The notes below the pieces were generated by a model. It was not told the origin of the DNA, did no database searches, and saw only the letters and a program-made list of their open reading frames with translations. Below are positions 1-12,660 of a DNA stretch of 64,000 bases, one piece after another. This DNA is from Auanema rhodensis. Taxonomy: Eukaryota; Nematoda; Chromadorea; Rhabditida; Rhabditidae. A program made the translations under genes and the position numbers. The stretch covers positions 8,680,001-8,744,000 of the forward strand of contig OZ059898.1 in the NCBI GenBank assembly GCA_964057225.1, given 5' to 3'. Numbering within the stretch: the stretch's first letter is position 1; the number at the start of each line of letters is the position of its first letter.

Positions 1-2555
1 TTTTCTCTCTCTCTCTCTTTCTCTCTCTGTCTAATTCTTCTATCTTCGTCATCCCTCGTATTTTCTTTTTTCTTAACTTCTAATTCTTATTCTCATACTC
101 CATATATCTGTATGTGTGATGGCTTACTCTATCTATAGAATGACGTTTACGTGACAGCACGTAAATCACATAAATCAAGTTCAGTATACACGTGCATTTT
201 GCGATTTTTTTATTCAAAATCTTCTGAATTGTAATGAAAACTTACAAATACATTTATTTATATATAGATTTTATTCTCATTCATCATTCGTTCTCTATCT
301 TTCCAACATTTTGGATGAATACTCTGTGAGCAGTGACAGACTAAGTAAAATGCCGATTATCTGATTTGGCATTTTTCCACGGAACTGCTACTTTTCCAAG
401 AAACTTCTAAAGCTTATTGTCTACCTTTCTAACTATATACTCGTGATTTTTGGTGTTGGTCAGGTGTTAGCAGAAACAATGATTGCCCGTTCTGGTCAGA
501 TGAATGACATCATAGACATGTTGTCATGCTCTATTTCAAGCAATCATCTTCTGATCTTTCTAAATATATCATTTATATTTTTATGTGTCATCACCATATC
601 TGTTGTTGTCACTACGATGGTCACGCTTTATATGAATTTCACGTACTCACGTTTCATCATTTTCTTAGGACTAGGCTTGAAGATCGGTTACATGTTGTCC
701 AACCCATTCATCTCTTTTTCTTTTCATTTTTCTCATTGTTTCTACGTTTTCATGTCCTGCTACCTTCCCTATTTTACCTTTTTTTATCTGGTTTTCAATC
801 CAATTCTGATATCCCCTGCAATATGGTGATAGGTATACCTTATAACACAATCTTTAAATCATTAAATAATACTTTGATACTTAAAATTATTATTATAAAC
901 TATATTATAACTATAATTGAACTCTAATTTTCATATCAGACTGTATATATATATATAAATATATTCATAAGAAGTTTTGATTATTTTATTTTTATAATCT
1001 ATAAGACTTATACTTCTTCTGAATGTTAGCAATCTTACTTAAAATATAATTTATGATTCTTAAATTCTCTTTCGTCTTCTTCTTCTTTTCTATAAAACTG
1101 TTCTGGAGATTACAAGGTGCCACTATCTATTTAAGATATAAGGCTATAAAGCTTTTCAACACCTCCATTCAATATTATCTTTGTTATTTTGTTGCATTAT
1201 ATGATGTTATAGAAATATTTTCTACTACAAATTCATTTTATTTGCCAATTATGATGAAAGAAATATTCTCGATGAAAAAGTTCCATCGCATTCAACGTCT
1301 TCATCACTCTAGCCTCAGGCATCTGTTGCGCAGACAAGGCGCATGATGTCATATCCTGACCATTATAAACGAGTTTCACGTCCTCTCGTTGTCATTTCCA
1401 TTTATAGATATAATAATCATTCAAAAATAATTTTTTTGGTAATGTACTTTCGAATAGAGGACAGATCAGAAACCGTTAAATCCCAGAAATGCACTTTAGT
1501 TTATTATTACGTTAATGCGTTTTTTCCTGGCTTCAAAGCTTTTTTTTTATCAATATTTATGTTCATCTTTTTCCTATCCAGCTTAAATATCGTCTTAACT
1601 ATTTCTTTTAATTAAGAAATAACTGAAAACAGTTTTTTGATCATAAAACATGAGATGGAGGTGCAAAGAGAAGAGGCGGGAGGGTTGGGGATTTCATTTG
1701 ACACATTCCCAAATTATAATACAAATGTATATCTAATCAATGTATCATCACACATCATTTTATTTCCTAAATACTATTTTTTCGAAGGAATGAAACGAAT
1801 TTTCAAGCCTAAAAAGACATTAAAACTCAGTTCAAACTATAATCGAAATAAAAAAAACTGTGATATAAGCTCATATCGTTAACTGATATATTTAATATGT
1901 TTTCCTCTATAAAATGGCTTATTTCTCTAAAGATTGTGATAAAGAATCACAAAATTGAGAGGAAAGATGCCGATGTATAGAGCTGATATTGGAATACTGT
2001 GTCTCAATCTTCTTCAACATAACAAAATGTTTTCAGAAGTTCTTTGAAAATTCTATAGATGATTTTTCAAAGAAACAAAAAAAACTAAAAAGAAGAAAAA
2101 AGATGAAAACTAATATGATCCATTCTATTGATTACTTTAACTATTTTGATTAATATATATATATATATATATATAAAATACATTTGTTTCTTATAATAAT
2201 AATATAGATATGTTGACAAATGCTCTTATATCGTATCATCAATAATCCGAGAAAATCTTTCATTCTTCTTATCATTTTTTTGCTTCTATTTCTAATCACA
2301 TTCCAATGCAATTGCTCAAATATATTAATATTTCAACTTATGTTAGGGCAATTTTGCTATTATATTTCATCATAAATTTATAAATATATTACTCTGAACT
2401 ACTATTCAAATATATTTTTTTAAATTTTATTTGATTGAATGATTATATTATTTTCTGTTTTTTATTATGCAGTTTAATGAACTATTTTTTTAAAAAATTT
2501 ACCCCCACCCCCTAATATTTACTTGTTTCTTTTATTCTTTTTTTCTCATTTACAG
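1..2555. other. Upstream non-coding stretch, no exon assigned
   Basis: AT-rich sequence opening with a CT-dinucleotide run (about 1-31) and holding an AT run near 2152-2173. Reading frames up to about 130 codons occur (for example around 443-829) but are rich in Phe/Ile/Ser, show no family resemblance and lack a consistent exon structure. It probably contains an upstream intron or the 5' region of the OLRN-1-like gene, because the first recognisable exon at 2556 opens with an acceptor and is in mid-protein. Confidence 0.5.
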
Positions 2556-5500
2556 TAACTTCAGTAGTGGAAATTACATGAAGGAGACGTGTGAGTGTGT
2601 GGCCAGCACTGCAAATGTAGAAGAGGCCTATCCTGTCACAAGAACACCGGCCTACGACGTCTTCTTAGGAGGATCATGTGGAAATACGGTAAGATACAGT
2701 ACTATAAGTTCAAGAAATGACGTTCATACCGATAGGTATGGAGAAGACAGTTGGTTATTCCGTTTTTAAAGAAACGAAGCATATCATATTATGATCCACA
2801 GAGAAGTGTATGGAGTGAAAATATGATTTATGAAGAAAGTATAGCTAAAGAAGTTCGTTTATTCATTTTTTTTTCAAATTTTAGATAAAATTAATATAAA
2901 ATATTATAAATTTATAAAAATTAGAAAAAGAAAAATATATTGATTATAAAGATAATATACATATTATTAAATATATATTTATATATATTCAAACTACAAA
3001 CTTAGTTCTATTTAAATCATTTTAATCTGTATATTCTTATATATATGATGATATGATGATGAAAATAGCTAAAACTACTGTATCATCTTTTAAAATAAAT
3101 TAAAAAAAAAACTTTTTTTCTTATTGTTATAATCTTTTTATTTATATATATATATATATAGTTATATAATATTTCTTTTAATGTAAATAATCATATGACA
3201 ATCTTTCTTTTTTCATTATCATATCATATCACATTCATATTTCTTTTTTTATTATTTTCCATTAAAAGATTTACAAAATAGTCTGATATCATGAAGATAC
3301 TTATAATCATAAATACAATCATTATTTTCCGGATAATACGAAATGTTTGTTACATTTCCTTTATATAGAAGTTGATGATAGTAATTTAATGCTAGCATTA
3401 ATGTGACATCACTTCTTCTAGTTTTTTCCTTTTGTCTCAAGAATTTCTTCACATATTTTCTTTGCTTTTTAAAGAAACTATTTCATCTCAAAACAGTAAT
3501 TTCTAATCAAATATATTAAAGAGAATTAAAGTCATTTCATGTAATCAATCTCTTTCATGTTGCTTTCTAATTTTTCGGTTTAAAGACCGTATACCATGAC
3601 ATATAAACTGAAATACGTTCATCATGTATGATGTATGCTGTTAAAATATTCGAAGATTGATACAACAAATGAATAAAGATCGTTTATAGTTATGGAAGAA
3701 AGCCAGAAGGTACTGGAAGTAGATATACATTGTTCGTTTCCGTTGTTTTATAATACTTCTTTCATTTAACTTGACGACGTGATACGAATTCTATCCTTTT
3801 TTTCTCTTTATCACTATATATCATCGTATTTATTTTCTCATACATTATTTCATTCATTCTAACTCTCTCTCTTTCTCACACACACATTCTCTCTTTCTCT
3901 CCCTCTTCCCTCTCTTTCTCTCTTTCTCTCTTTCTCTCTCTCTCTCTTTCTTCTGATCTGATACAAGCTTTATCCGGAAAACCGATAATGGATATTGGAA
4001 AATAGGATGTAGAGCACGCGATTTCTTATTTTGCTCAATTCCAAAATCAGTTTTTTTACTAAATGATGATGATCATTAGCATTAAGCAATTTGGCCCTAA
4101 ATGACGTCATATAGAGGAAGACAGGTTGTAATACCAGAATTTTTAGTTCGATGTTTGGATGTGTCACGACAAAAATTCGGCAAATATGATCAGATAGAGA
4201 GTTAAAAAGATAGAGGGAAATGAAAAGATATGGAATATAAGAAGTAAAAGTAGGTTGCGGAGGGGGGGGGGAAGCTAATGGAGGAGTAAGCGATTGGAAA
4301 ACCTGAATAATCAACTTTATAATGTCATCATACCTCTTAATATCAATATGAATGTTTTAGATATATTTATATATAGCTCTAACCATTTATAGATACATAT
4401 ATGAGTAAGTTTTACATTTTTAGTAAATGATCATAGGTCTCTGAACTATTGCTAAACACACGTTACATACTTAGAGTATTCAGAAAAAGCTTACTTTGAA
4501 TAGATTCCCAGAAAATGCCTTCAAGCTCAAAGTTCTCAGGAAACTGCCGAAGTATGATGTCATCTGACATCATGCATAAAGATTTCCAACTTTCTCAAAT
4601 GATTTCATCGATTTTGTTTATAAACGTTTTGAGATGTTTTTGTGTTGCATTTCCTACACAGTTGGTTATATGCAACTAAAATATAATTATCTTTAAATAT
4701 ATTTTCTATTTTATGTAGACAATATGTCTTCGGAAGTTACTACTCAATTCTCTATGTTCAATCTCATCTTATGGTCATGTGCATAAGAGAGAGAGAGAGA
4801 TAGAGAGATTGAAGAGAATTGAGGAAATTAGAGAGGTGTAAAATCTACTTGGTTGTCAGTATCTAATGAACTTTTTTAGGGTTATTATTTAAAAGATCAT
4901 TGTAAATGTTTAGTTTATTGAAGAGAGGAAGAAAGAAATAACTAATCTTATATCTTATTCTTCTTATTATTCATTCAAACTAAGTCTACTCCGTACTCCG
5001 CTTTTGAAGCATTTCCTTTTTTTCCTTTTCTCCTTCATCTATTCACTCTCTAATTTTAATACAATATTTTTGAAATTTTCTCTCTTTCTATCTCTCTTCT
5101 CTTATTCTTTTGATCGCTATTTCAAAAGAAAAAAGTGTAAGAGAAGGAGAGGTAAAGAGAAATGAAGAAGAGGAAGAGAGTATAAAGAGAAAGATCGGAG
5201 TAACAAGAGAGAACTGAGGAAGTATGTACGCGGCAAGATGACATCACTATTCTCCATATTCCCACTGGAGAAGTTATTCTAGACGGGACCTTGATAATTT
5301 ATTCTCTTCTAAATTTATTTTTCAATGAAATGACAGATTTAATCATTACTCTTGATAATATTTGGATAATTAATCACTTGATTATCATTTTATTATCTCA
5401 CTTTCAATAGGAAATTGATGAGTAAACCTATATTTGCTAGAGGAATCTTCTTGAAGAGTGACATTTATATCCAGATTGAAGCTATTTCCCATCTTTATGG

Positions 5501-5708
5501 CCTTGAAATTGAAACTTCTTTGGTAGAAAGTCATGAGATAGACAAAGACTAATGCACAACTGCTGTTCACTCTAATTTTAAAAAAAAATGTTGTTTTTCG
5601 TCAATTTTCAGGACGTGATAATTTGCATTAAAAAATAGGGGGAAAAGGAAAAAGGGGATCAGGAAGCATTTTGAGAATGAAAATTTCAAAAATAAATGTT
5701 TTGAAGGA

Positions 5709-5757
<49 letters not shown>

Positions 5758-8412
5758 TATACATATAATATGTCTATTCATCGTTCTTTTTTAATAAACA
5801 AGTGCCTTTTCCGGACAAAGTGATGTCATGGAGTAGGCTTCTCAAACAGCTATTTTGCTCAAGTGGCATCGCCTCAACAGCTTCTTGCCTACGAACAGAT
5901 TTGTGTTCGACTTTCAAACATTTTCATTCAGAATATATCCTTATATTCTTCAATGTTATTCATGTTTATCATTGAAAATGAACAATAATAACAATAAATA
6001 TTCAAAATATTTGGATGATAAGATGATTTGAATAAAGTTAAAATAAGAGATTTAAGATTGAAACGTCGTAAACATTTAGTCAGATTTTTATTTTTTTGAA
6101 CTAGTAGTTTATGTTCTTGCATATCTAACAACTAAATTCCCAAATGGAAACAACTATGTTTGTTTATTCAAAAGCCATTCACTAAATTTTTTGGGATGAC
6201 GTCATTTAGACTGCATTTGTAAAATAAAAAATTAAAAAAAATGAAAATATAATGAATAGTTATGTATGTACAATGCCTTCTTCCCCACTCCACCTCCAAT
6301 GACTTCATGAATATATTAAGATTTGAAAAGAAAGAATAAAAAAAGGAAATAATAATAAATTCAAAAAGAACAAAAATCATTTATAATTGGTATAGATAAT
6401 AAGTATTATATTCTTTTTTTATTTTAAAAAAAAAGTTTAAGCTGATATCAAATAGTTATAAATAAACATATTGATTATAGGAAATGACATATTTTAATCT
6501 TTTTTTTACAGAATTCTTCACTATTCTTATTCGTGATTGATCCTGCTACCGTTAATGCAACATCATTTCTTGAAATTGCATACTTTGCTGCACGAAAATC
6601 TCCAAAGCTTGTAGTGGTGTTCTTGGGCAAAACGGAATGGAAAGCAAAAGCTCATCCTGACGATGTACCAGATCGAAATAGAACATGCCAACTATTGGAT
6701 AGAATACTAGATGCTCATGATGTACCAATGCTTCATAGTATACAGGTTGGACAAATTCTTCCTATATCAATCATATATTATATGAAATTAAGGATGCTTT
6801 GAATTATATTGAAGAAGAAATAATTGGCAATAAGAAATGGACAGAAGTTTTGAATGTTCCTTGTCAACGGCTAGCTTATCTTTCACTTCGCACACGTCGA
6901 GCAGCTCGAGCAGCTCAAGATCATGCTCGAACAGCTTGGGGTCGTGTACGAGCAGTTGCCTCAAAAGCCGGAGTAGCCGGTACTATAGATACGGTATGAT
7001 AAAACAACTTATATTTATTATAGATTAATATAAATATTATAGATTATATTATTAACTTGTCAGTTAATCGCTCCAAGTATGCCTTTATTACTCGTTATTA
7101 TACCATTATTTATAATTAACGTTGTTATAATCATATCAATAAACAGATGGCAGCATTATAGGTAATATATTTTATTATTTTTTAAAATTTTTAAATGAAT
7201 ATATATAGTATTAACTATAATATTTAGATCTATGAGACCACGAACTGTTGTGGATTCAACTATGTTTCCAACACGTCAGACAGCAGCTATTCCATCACCT
7301 CGTATGGCAACAGTTACAACTCCATTAAATCCAAAAACATCTAAACATGCATCAAGTAAGTTAAAAGATAATTTTAAATTATATATATATAGTTATAAAT
7401 GCATATTTAATCAATATTGTATAATCATATTCATATTTTAATCCAATTTTTAATAATAAAATTCAAGAATATCATACATTTAAAAGATCATAGTATTAAG
7501 TAGTATGATAAGATATTATCATATCAAGCTTATGTTTCACAACTTAAAATGTTTATATATACTATTTAAATTTTAAAATGAATTTTAATTGGGGAAAATG
7601 TAATTATTATTTATATTTTAGTTAAATCAAAACGATTTTGTGACGAATTAATGGTGGAAGATGGATCTAATGCATTCAGTGTACCAGAGAATATGAGAAA
7701 AGATATCCATATTAATGGAAAATTAAAAGCAATAGAGGTAGAATTTTTAATAAAAATTACAAATATTACATAAATTCTTACAGAATATCAACTGTATAGA
7801 ATTGGTTTGTAGTTCATTAGATGAGACAGAATGGATTTCAAAGGATGCTGTACCACAGATGGAGTTCGTTGATAACTCCAAATGAACTTTTCTATTTTTT
7901 GTATTTGTAGTGGCAACTCAATTCCATATTCAAGTGGTCTCTCAACACCTGGATTATTACCTGAAATACGGATGAATTGTCTGAAAGCTTGGTCAACAAA
8001 TTTTAAGCATTTTTTCTATCATATTCCATCAACAAAGACATTTTTATCGGGCATGGTTGAGGTACTGATTGAATAATCAAATAGTCATTTATGTTTTAAA
8101 TTTCAATCTAGATTGCTTATATGCTTGGTCATTCATCATGGGAAGTTACTGTCTGCGTACCTCGTGAGGCTGAAACATTAGAAGTGGAATCAGCTGATCA
8201 GGAAGATGAAATTGCTCGAGCGGCACGTAGAAGACGAAATGATTGTTATCAAATCGCATTCTGCTATTTGAAGGTTTGTTCTTTGAATCCCTAGATTGAA
8301 TAATAGAAGAATCTCATTTAAGGATATGGCAAAACGAAGACAATGTCGTGTATTTTCTGATCTAGAAGAAGCTATTAGGCATGTAATGAAACACACATCT
8401 GCAGGCTTTTAA
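2556..8412 (+). CDS. olrn-1: OLRN-1/Raw-like membrane protein with nucleoside 2-deoxyribosyltransferase-like domain (5' incomplete)
   Basis: Family knowledge: Drosophila Raw and C. elegans OLRN-1 are signalling regulators (JNK pathway; olfactory neuron asymmetry) carrying a fold related to nucleoside 2-deoxyribosyltransferases. Seen here: exons 2556-2688, 6512-6745, 6793-6993, 7064-7161, 7228-7355, 7622-7737, 7784-7863, 7911-8061, 8112-8273 and 8323-8412 (stop TAA) stay in frame across their junctions. The first carries the family hallmark YDVFLGGSCGN; the second carries NSSLFLFVIDPAT. The exon at 7064 encodes a hydrophobic helix (PLLLVIIPLFIINVVIIS), so the protein is probably membrane-anchored. 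The donor at 7864 (GTTCGT) is weak but is the only phase-compatible choice. About 45 residues normally lying between GNT and NSSLF are not visible in the 3.8 kb intron. The start codon lies upstream of the window or is unrecognised. Identification rests on remembered motifs. Confidence 0.62.
4101..4110. promoter_or_regulatory. CRE/bZIP-type palindrome ATGACGTCAT
   Basis: A perfect 10 bp palindrome containing TGACGTCA, the classical cAMP-response-element core bound by CREB/ATF bZIP dimers. It recurs at 6196-6205 in the same intron, and TGACGTCA recurs at 12871-12878. Binding is inference. Confidence 0.4.
4554..4573. promoter_or_regulatory. Inverted pair of ATGATGTCA half-sites
   Basis: Two 9 bp arms, ATGATGTCA and TGACATCAT, are perfect reverse complements separated by 2 bases, inside the long OLRN-1-like intron. 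The arrangement resembles spaced bZIP half-sites; no function is shown. Confidence 0.3.
5712..5757. repeat. (TA)n microsatellite
   Basis: About 23 uninterrupted TA units inside the OLRN-1-like intron. They produce a false Tyr/Ile-repeat frame on the minus strand. Confidence 0.95.
6196..6205. promoter_or_regulatory. Second CRE-type palindrome in the OLRN-1-like intron
   Basis: Perfect ATGACGTCAT, identical to the copy at 4101-4110, lying about 300 bases before the acceptor of the next exon. Confidence 0.4.
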
Positions 8413-10708
8413 CCAACACATAGTAATATAAAACAGAAGTCAACAAGAAACAAGAAGCAATATAGACACTTTGCTTTGTCTTAATACAGAACCATTCTCT
8501 CAAGTTTGAAGAAGAGGATATAAGAAACTTATCTAGTGAAACCAATTTCACTTTCCTTACCAGTTTCTCATCTCGCAACTTTCTCTTCTCCTCACCCTAT
8601 CCCTCTTTCTTTTTCCCTTTCTATCTTGTTTCTCAATTTCTGTTTATACTCTCATCAGAAAAACCTCATTTTTGATTTGAAAAAAATATACAATCATATA
8701 GGAATACTGACAGATTTCAAGAATTTACTTGAATCATCAGAAACAAATGTCATCATATCGTCAATGTGTTAAATCCCTATATATGAAGCAGTATTATGTT
8801 ATACGGTTATCTTTATTTTAATTTATTTTGTTTTGTTTTGATTTTTCAAAAAAAAAAACAATTCTGTCTCAATCTGATTCGTTGTGGATAGCCGTCATAC
8901 TGGGTTGTGAATAATCATTACGTTAAGAATATATTATATAAACCAGCAATAACTATATTCAATATATCCTTTTCCCCCTCAATTTCTAGTTCAACCTCTT
9001 ATTTCTTTAGTTTATTTTTATATTTATATAGTGTTATATATACATACATATATACTATATTAGAGAAGTATGAGCTGAAGAACTATAGTTTTGATTGACG
9101 CTAGCCAATCGGCAGATTGTTAACACATAACACTGTTTTCTCTCTCTCTCTCTCTCTCCCTCTCTCTCTCTTTATCTCTTTATATCTCTCATTTTCTACA
9201 TTCATTTGAAATGCAGGATGGAACACCACCATATGTATTATATGATATAGTTACTAGTAGTATTATTATCAGAGTATTTAGCTATATAGTAGCTGATTAC
9301 CTTAATTATACATATGATTTCATTTATATTCATATAATATTTGATTTTATCAAATATTATATGATTCATTATTTCTCTTATTATTATTACATGTCTCTTG
9401 TACAACATAGCCTTACGATACAATTATTCAGTTTTTTTGAATAATTGTCCCATAATTCTGAAGCTTCCTTCATGATATTACATAGCTTGTATAAACTATT
9501 CTGTAATTAATATGAATATCATGGGAATTTAAGCTTCTTTGCTCAGGAAATCTCAATCAAGGCCTTGAACCTCTTTTTTTTGTTTTTATTATTATTATTA
9601 TTATTGTGTCGTTTGTAGAAAAAAAGATATTGTTGTTTAACTTTATCTCAGTTTATATTTTGTCTCCAGTTTGTCAGATTCTTAAATATATATTATAATA
9701 ATATATAATATTTAATAATTGAATCATAATTGTACAACACTAGTGACAGATACAATAATGTTTTTTTTTTTCAAATTTTAATAATGTTATTTTCATGATA
9801 AAAAGTTTTAATTTTAATTATTTTTCTATATACAATGTATACAAATATTTTTATTTCTCAATATGGACAAGAAGATATTGAAATTTTTACACTTATTTCT
9901 GATACATTCGAAGAAATATATTATTTATAAAAGTATTTTATTAATTAAAATATATATTTATTATAAATATATATATAATCTAATGTAATATCTATATACA
10001 TTTTGGTATAAAGTGACCAACAGAAGACAAAAACATTTTCAATGAATACTTGTATTCATTCTACATGATTACTGGATATTCCAAGTTTTTCCTTTTATAA
10101 AATAAAATAAATTTTAGATATATGTATGTATCTACATATATGTTTATTTATAGATTAGAGTAATAGTATTTATCTGGATGAAAAGTGGAAAAGGAGAAGC
10201 TTTTACGTGTCTCTCCCCCCCCCCCTCCTTCCACTACTACTACTACCACAATCATCTTTCCCTCTATTTCTCTTGAAGACTACTTACCACCACACATGGA
10301 ACACGTTTTTCTTATTAGGATTTCTTATATTATTTTCCGTTTATTATTTATTTTTTTGCTTTATTATTAGAATTATTATTGATATTATTATATATTTAAT
10401 AACATATATCATATAACATAAGTTTTAATAAATTTATTTTAATCAATACAGTTCACAACATTGGTTTTTTTTGCCTCATTTTCACTTTTTTCTTTTTAAA
10501 TTTCTTAAATGTTATAACTTTTTATTTGTTAAATTGAATATAGAATTCCATTTTCCAACATAAGTGTCACTATCACTCAGTGGGGTTCAGTTTTGTTCTT
10601 TTCGTATTCAAATTATTTGACCTGCATTCTAAATATCAAAAGAACGTCTTTGTTACCTGAATCTTCACTGTGACTTGAGAATCAAATCAGAGTAAATCCG
10701 TCTTACCT
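8413..10708. other. Intergenic region, low complexity
   Basis: Probably holds the 3' UTR of the OLRN-1-like gene and the promoter of the next plus-strand gene. It contains a CT microsatellite (about 9138-9170), ATT runs near 9590-9605 and a C run near 10214-10226. I see no exon with credible splice context. Overlapping frames on both strands near 9211-9444 reflect AT-rich, partly palindromic sequence rather than a gene. Confidence 0.5.
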
Positions 10709-12013
10709 ATGACTTCTCATATAATTTTAGGATTTTTTATTATAATTATAACAGGTATATATCTTCTTATTTATTATTTTATTTTATTTTTATTAAAGTA
10801 AAAGCTCAAGTACGAATAGGAGAATTTTACTTTCCTGTTACCGTACAACCACCATCATTTGAAATTCAAAAAAATGATCAAACAGATACGGTATATGATG
10901 AAATAGTTAATATTCAAACTGATAATGAAATTACAATACCAAATATTAATAAGGTAATTATTATAATTTATATGTTATATATTGTGTTTATTTAGGATTT
11001 AATAGGAGGAACATCAGATAAGCAAAAAGCAGCTTTCTCTTTATCATCAAAATTTAAGGTTTTCTTATATTTGTTTTATTCAAAAAATACTTATTTTTGT
11101 ATTTTTTTGAAGTCTCCTGATTCATCTTATAAAACAGATGAAATTTCATCAAAAGACATGCATTCAGATGGAAAAGCTTTGATTCCTAATAAGGCAATTC
11201 AGTTCAAGATTGACAGTGGTTTGTGTTATCCATTTTTCTTGTTATAGAGAAAACAAAATAATATTATAAAATTGATTTCAAGGAATTCCATTAACATCAC
11301 CAATTCCCAGTACAATTCCAATTAGTATGGAACCTGTCATTACTATGTCACATTCAATTGTTTCAAATAAGGATGAACCAGAAATATCTGTTAGTTAATA
11401 TTATATAAAATTATGAATAAATCATAAATATAAAAATTTTTATAATAAAATTCAAGTTTTTCAGTCAAACACATTGTCCCCATTACCTCTTATATCTGAT
11501 CAAATTGATATATCTAATGACTTAAGTGATAAACAAGGTTCTAACATAGTTTATATGAACCACGTTATGTTACATTTTTTTTCCAGAAAATACAAGTGTT
11601 ACAAAGAAAATGGAAGTCATAGTTCCAAAACTTGAAACTGATATTCAACGTTTAGATTTGGAAGTCAGCGTATTAAAGGTATATATTATAAAAAATATTA
11701 AATTTATATAAAAATTTATTTTTAAAATTTCAAAGACAATAAAAAATTCAAAAATTCGTGAATCTAACCTAGATTTCTCTTCATTTCCTTCTTGAAAGAT
11801 ATTTTTCAGGATTTGGTAAGAAAAATTCTTCGTCACGTGTACAGAGACAAGAGGAAAACGATGAAAAGTCTGCAATCACAGATATCTGGATCGTCATTGA
11901 TAAAAGAAAATTTACGTGCTGTTCAAACTCTTGATTCATCATCCAGTGAACCATTCTTACACACTTGGCCAAATTTCAATCCCCGTACACGTTTCAATTC
12001 GATTCATTCATGA
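10709..12013 (+). CDS. Secreted protein of unknown function, 281 aa
   Basis: Eight exons: 10709-10754, 10799-10953, 10996-11058, 11113-11218, 11283-11389, 11465-11537, 11587-11678 and 11810-12013. They total 846 bases, exactly 281 codons plus TGA, with all junction phases matching. The N-terminus (MTSHIILGFFIIIITVKAQ) is a clear signal peptide with likely cleavage near VKA/Q. The mature protein is Ser/Thr/Pro/Ile-rich, has a probable helical segment from the exon at 11587 (KLETDIQRLDLEVSVLK), and ends in a basic tail. No Cys pattern or known domain is recognised. Introns are about 42-130 bp. It is the convergent partner of the small minus-strand gene at 12277-12660. Confidence 0.72.
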
Positions 12014-12160
12014 GAAATGTACTTAATAAACTTTGATAGGAAAGAACTATGTATATAGACCTTTCTATTCCCATTCCGTCTTCTTCACTAACTCATTCTA
12101 CCTAGAATTGCCTTGACGTCTCTAGGACATTAATATTTTAAATTGAAGAGAAAAAACACC

Positions 12161-12189
12161 AAAACAATAAAATCAAATATTATTGTTTT
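12161..12189. terminator. Hairpin overlapping an AATAAA signal between convergent genes
   Basis: Arms AAAACAATAA (12161-12170) and TTATTGTTTT (12180-12189) are perfect reverse complements around a 9-base loop, 148 bases after the stop of the secreted-protein gene. The left arm runs into an AATAAA on the plus strand. A role in 3' end formation is inferred from position. Confidence 0.4.
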
Positions 12190-12276
12190 AATATTATATA
12201 AATATAAATAATAATAAAATATTGTAAAGAATGTTGTTTGAAGTTTATTAATCAATTTATACATAGCTTTACGGTT

Positions 12277-12660
12277 TTAATGCGATGCAATCCGCCGACT
12301 TGTCTTCTTCACACATCTTGGAAGAACTTTAAGCCCCTTGCCTTTTAAAAAGCAACAGTTATTTGGAAGCAAGCAGCATCTCTTCTTTTTTCTAAAAAAA
12401 AAACAATCAATTAATATAAAATATATTACAAATACAATATATATATATATTATAACTAAAACTTACTTTTCAACAACTTCTGTGACAATTTCCTTCAAAG
12501 ATTTGACAACATTTTTAGTCATTTCTTTATCATTCTTAACAACCTTAGTAGTTATAGTTGTATCAGATGTATCTTCCAATTTCTTCTTTTGCAAATCTTT
12601 TTCTGGATCATAATCTTCATTATTCCATTCATGCTTAGGTACAACCATAAGAAGCTTCAT
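12277..12660 (-). CDS. Small Lys/Cys-rich protein, 102 aa, unknown
   Basis: Two exons on the minus strand, 12660-12467 and 12391-12277, separated by a 75 bp intron; together exactly 102 codons plus TAA. The N-terminal half is charged and helical (DPEKDLQKKKLEDTSDTTI...VVKSLKEIVTEVVEK). The C-terminal half, on exon 2, is abruptly basic and cysteine-containing (KRCCLLPNNCCFLKGKG, then CVKKTSRR). Reading through the donor would stop one codon later, so the basic tail depends on splicing. There is no signal peptide. An acceptor-like TTTTAG lies about 10 bases before the ATG, consistent with a 5' UTR intron or spliced-leader site. No family is recognised. Confidence 0.55.

Larger units (their letters stand above)
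2689..6511 (+). other. Long intron of the OLRN-1-like gene
   Basis: A 3.8 kb interval between two phase-0 splice sites. It holds a CT/TC-rich tract (about 3865-3953), a short G run (4262-4271), GA/CT-rich sequence (about 5030-5210), an AT microsatellite (5712-5757) and two perfect ATGACGTCAT palindromes (4101-4110 and 6196-6205). I found no exon that would restore the missing domain segment. Small frames on both strands here look like chance. Confidence 0.55.

Noticed and set aside
443-1882. Series of frames of 80-133 codons on the plus strand
   Set aside because: Overlapping in different frames, rich in Phe/Ser/Ile as expected of AT-rich DNA, with no consistent splice phases and no family resemblance.
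5567-5764. Minus-strand frame with a Tyr-Ile repeat
   Set aside because: Direct product of the (TA)n microsatellite at 5712-5757.
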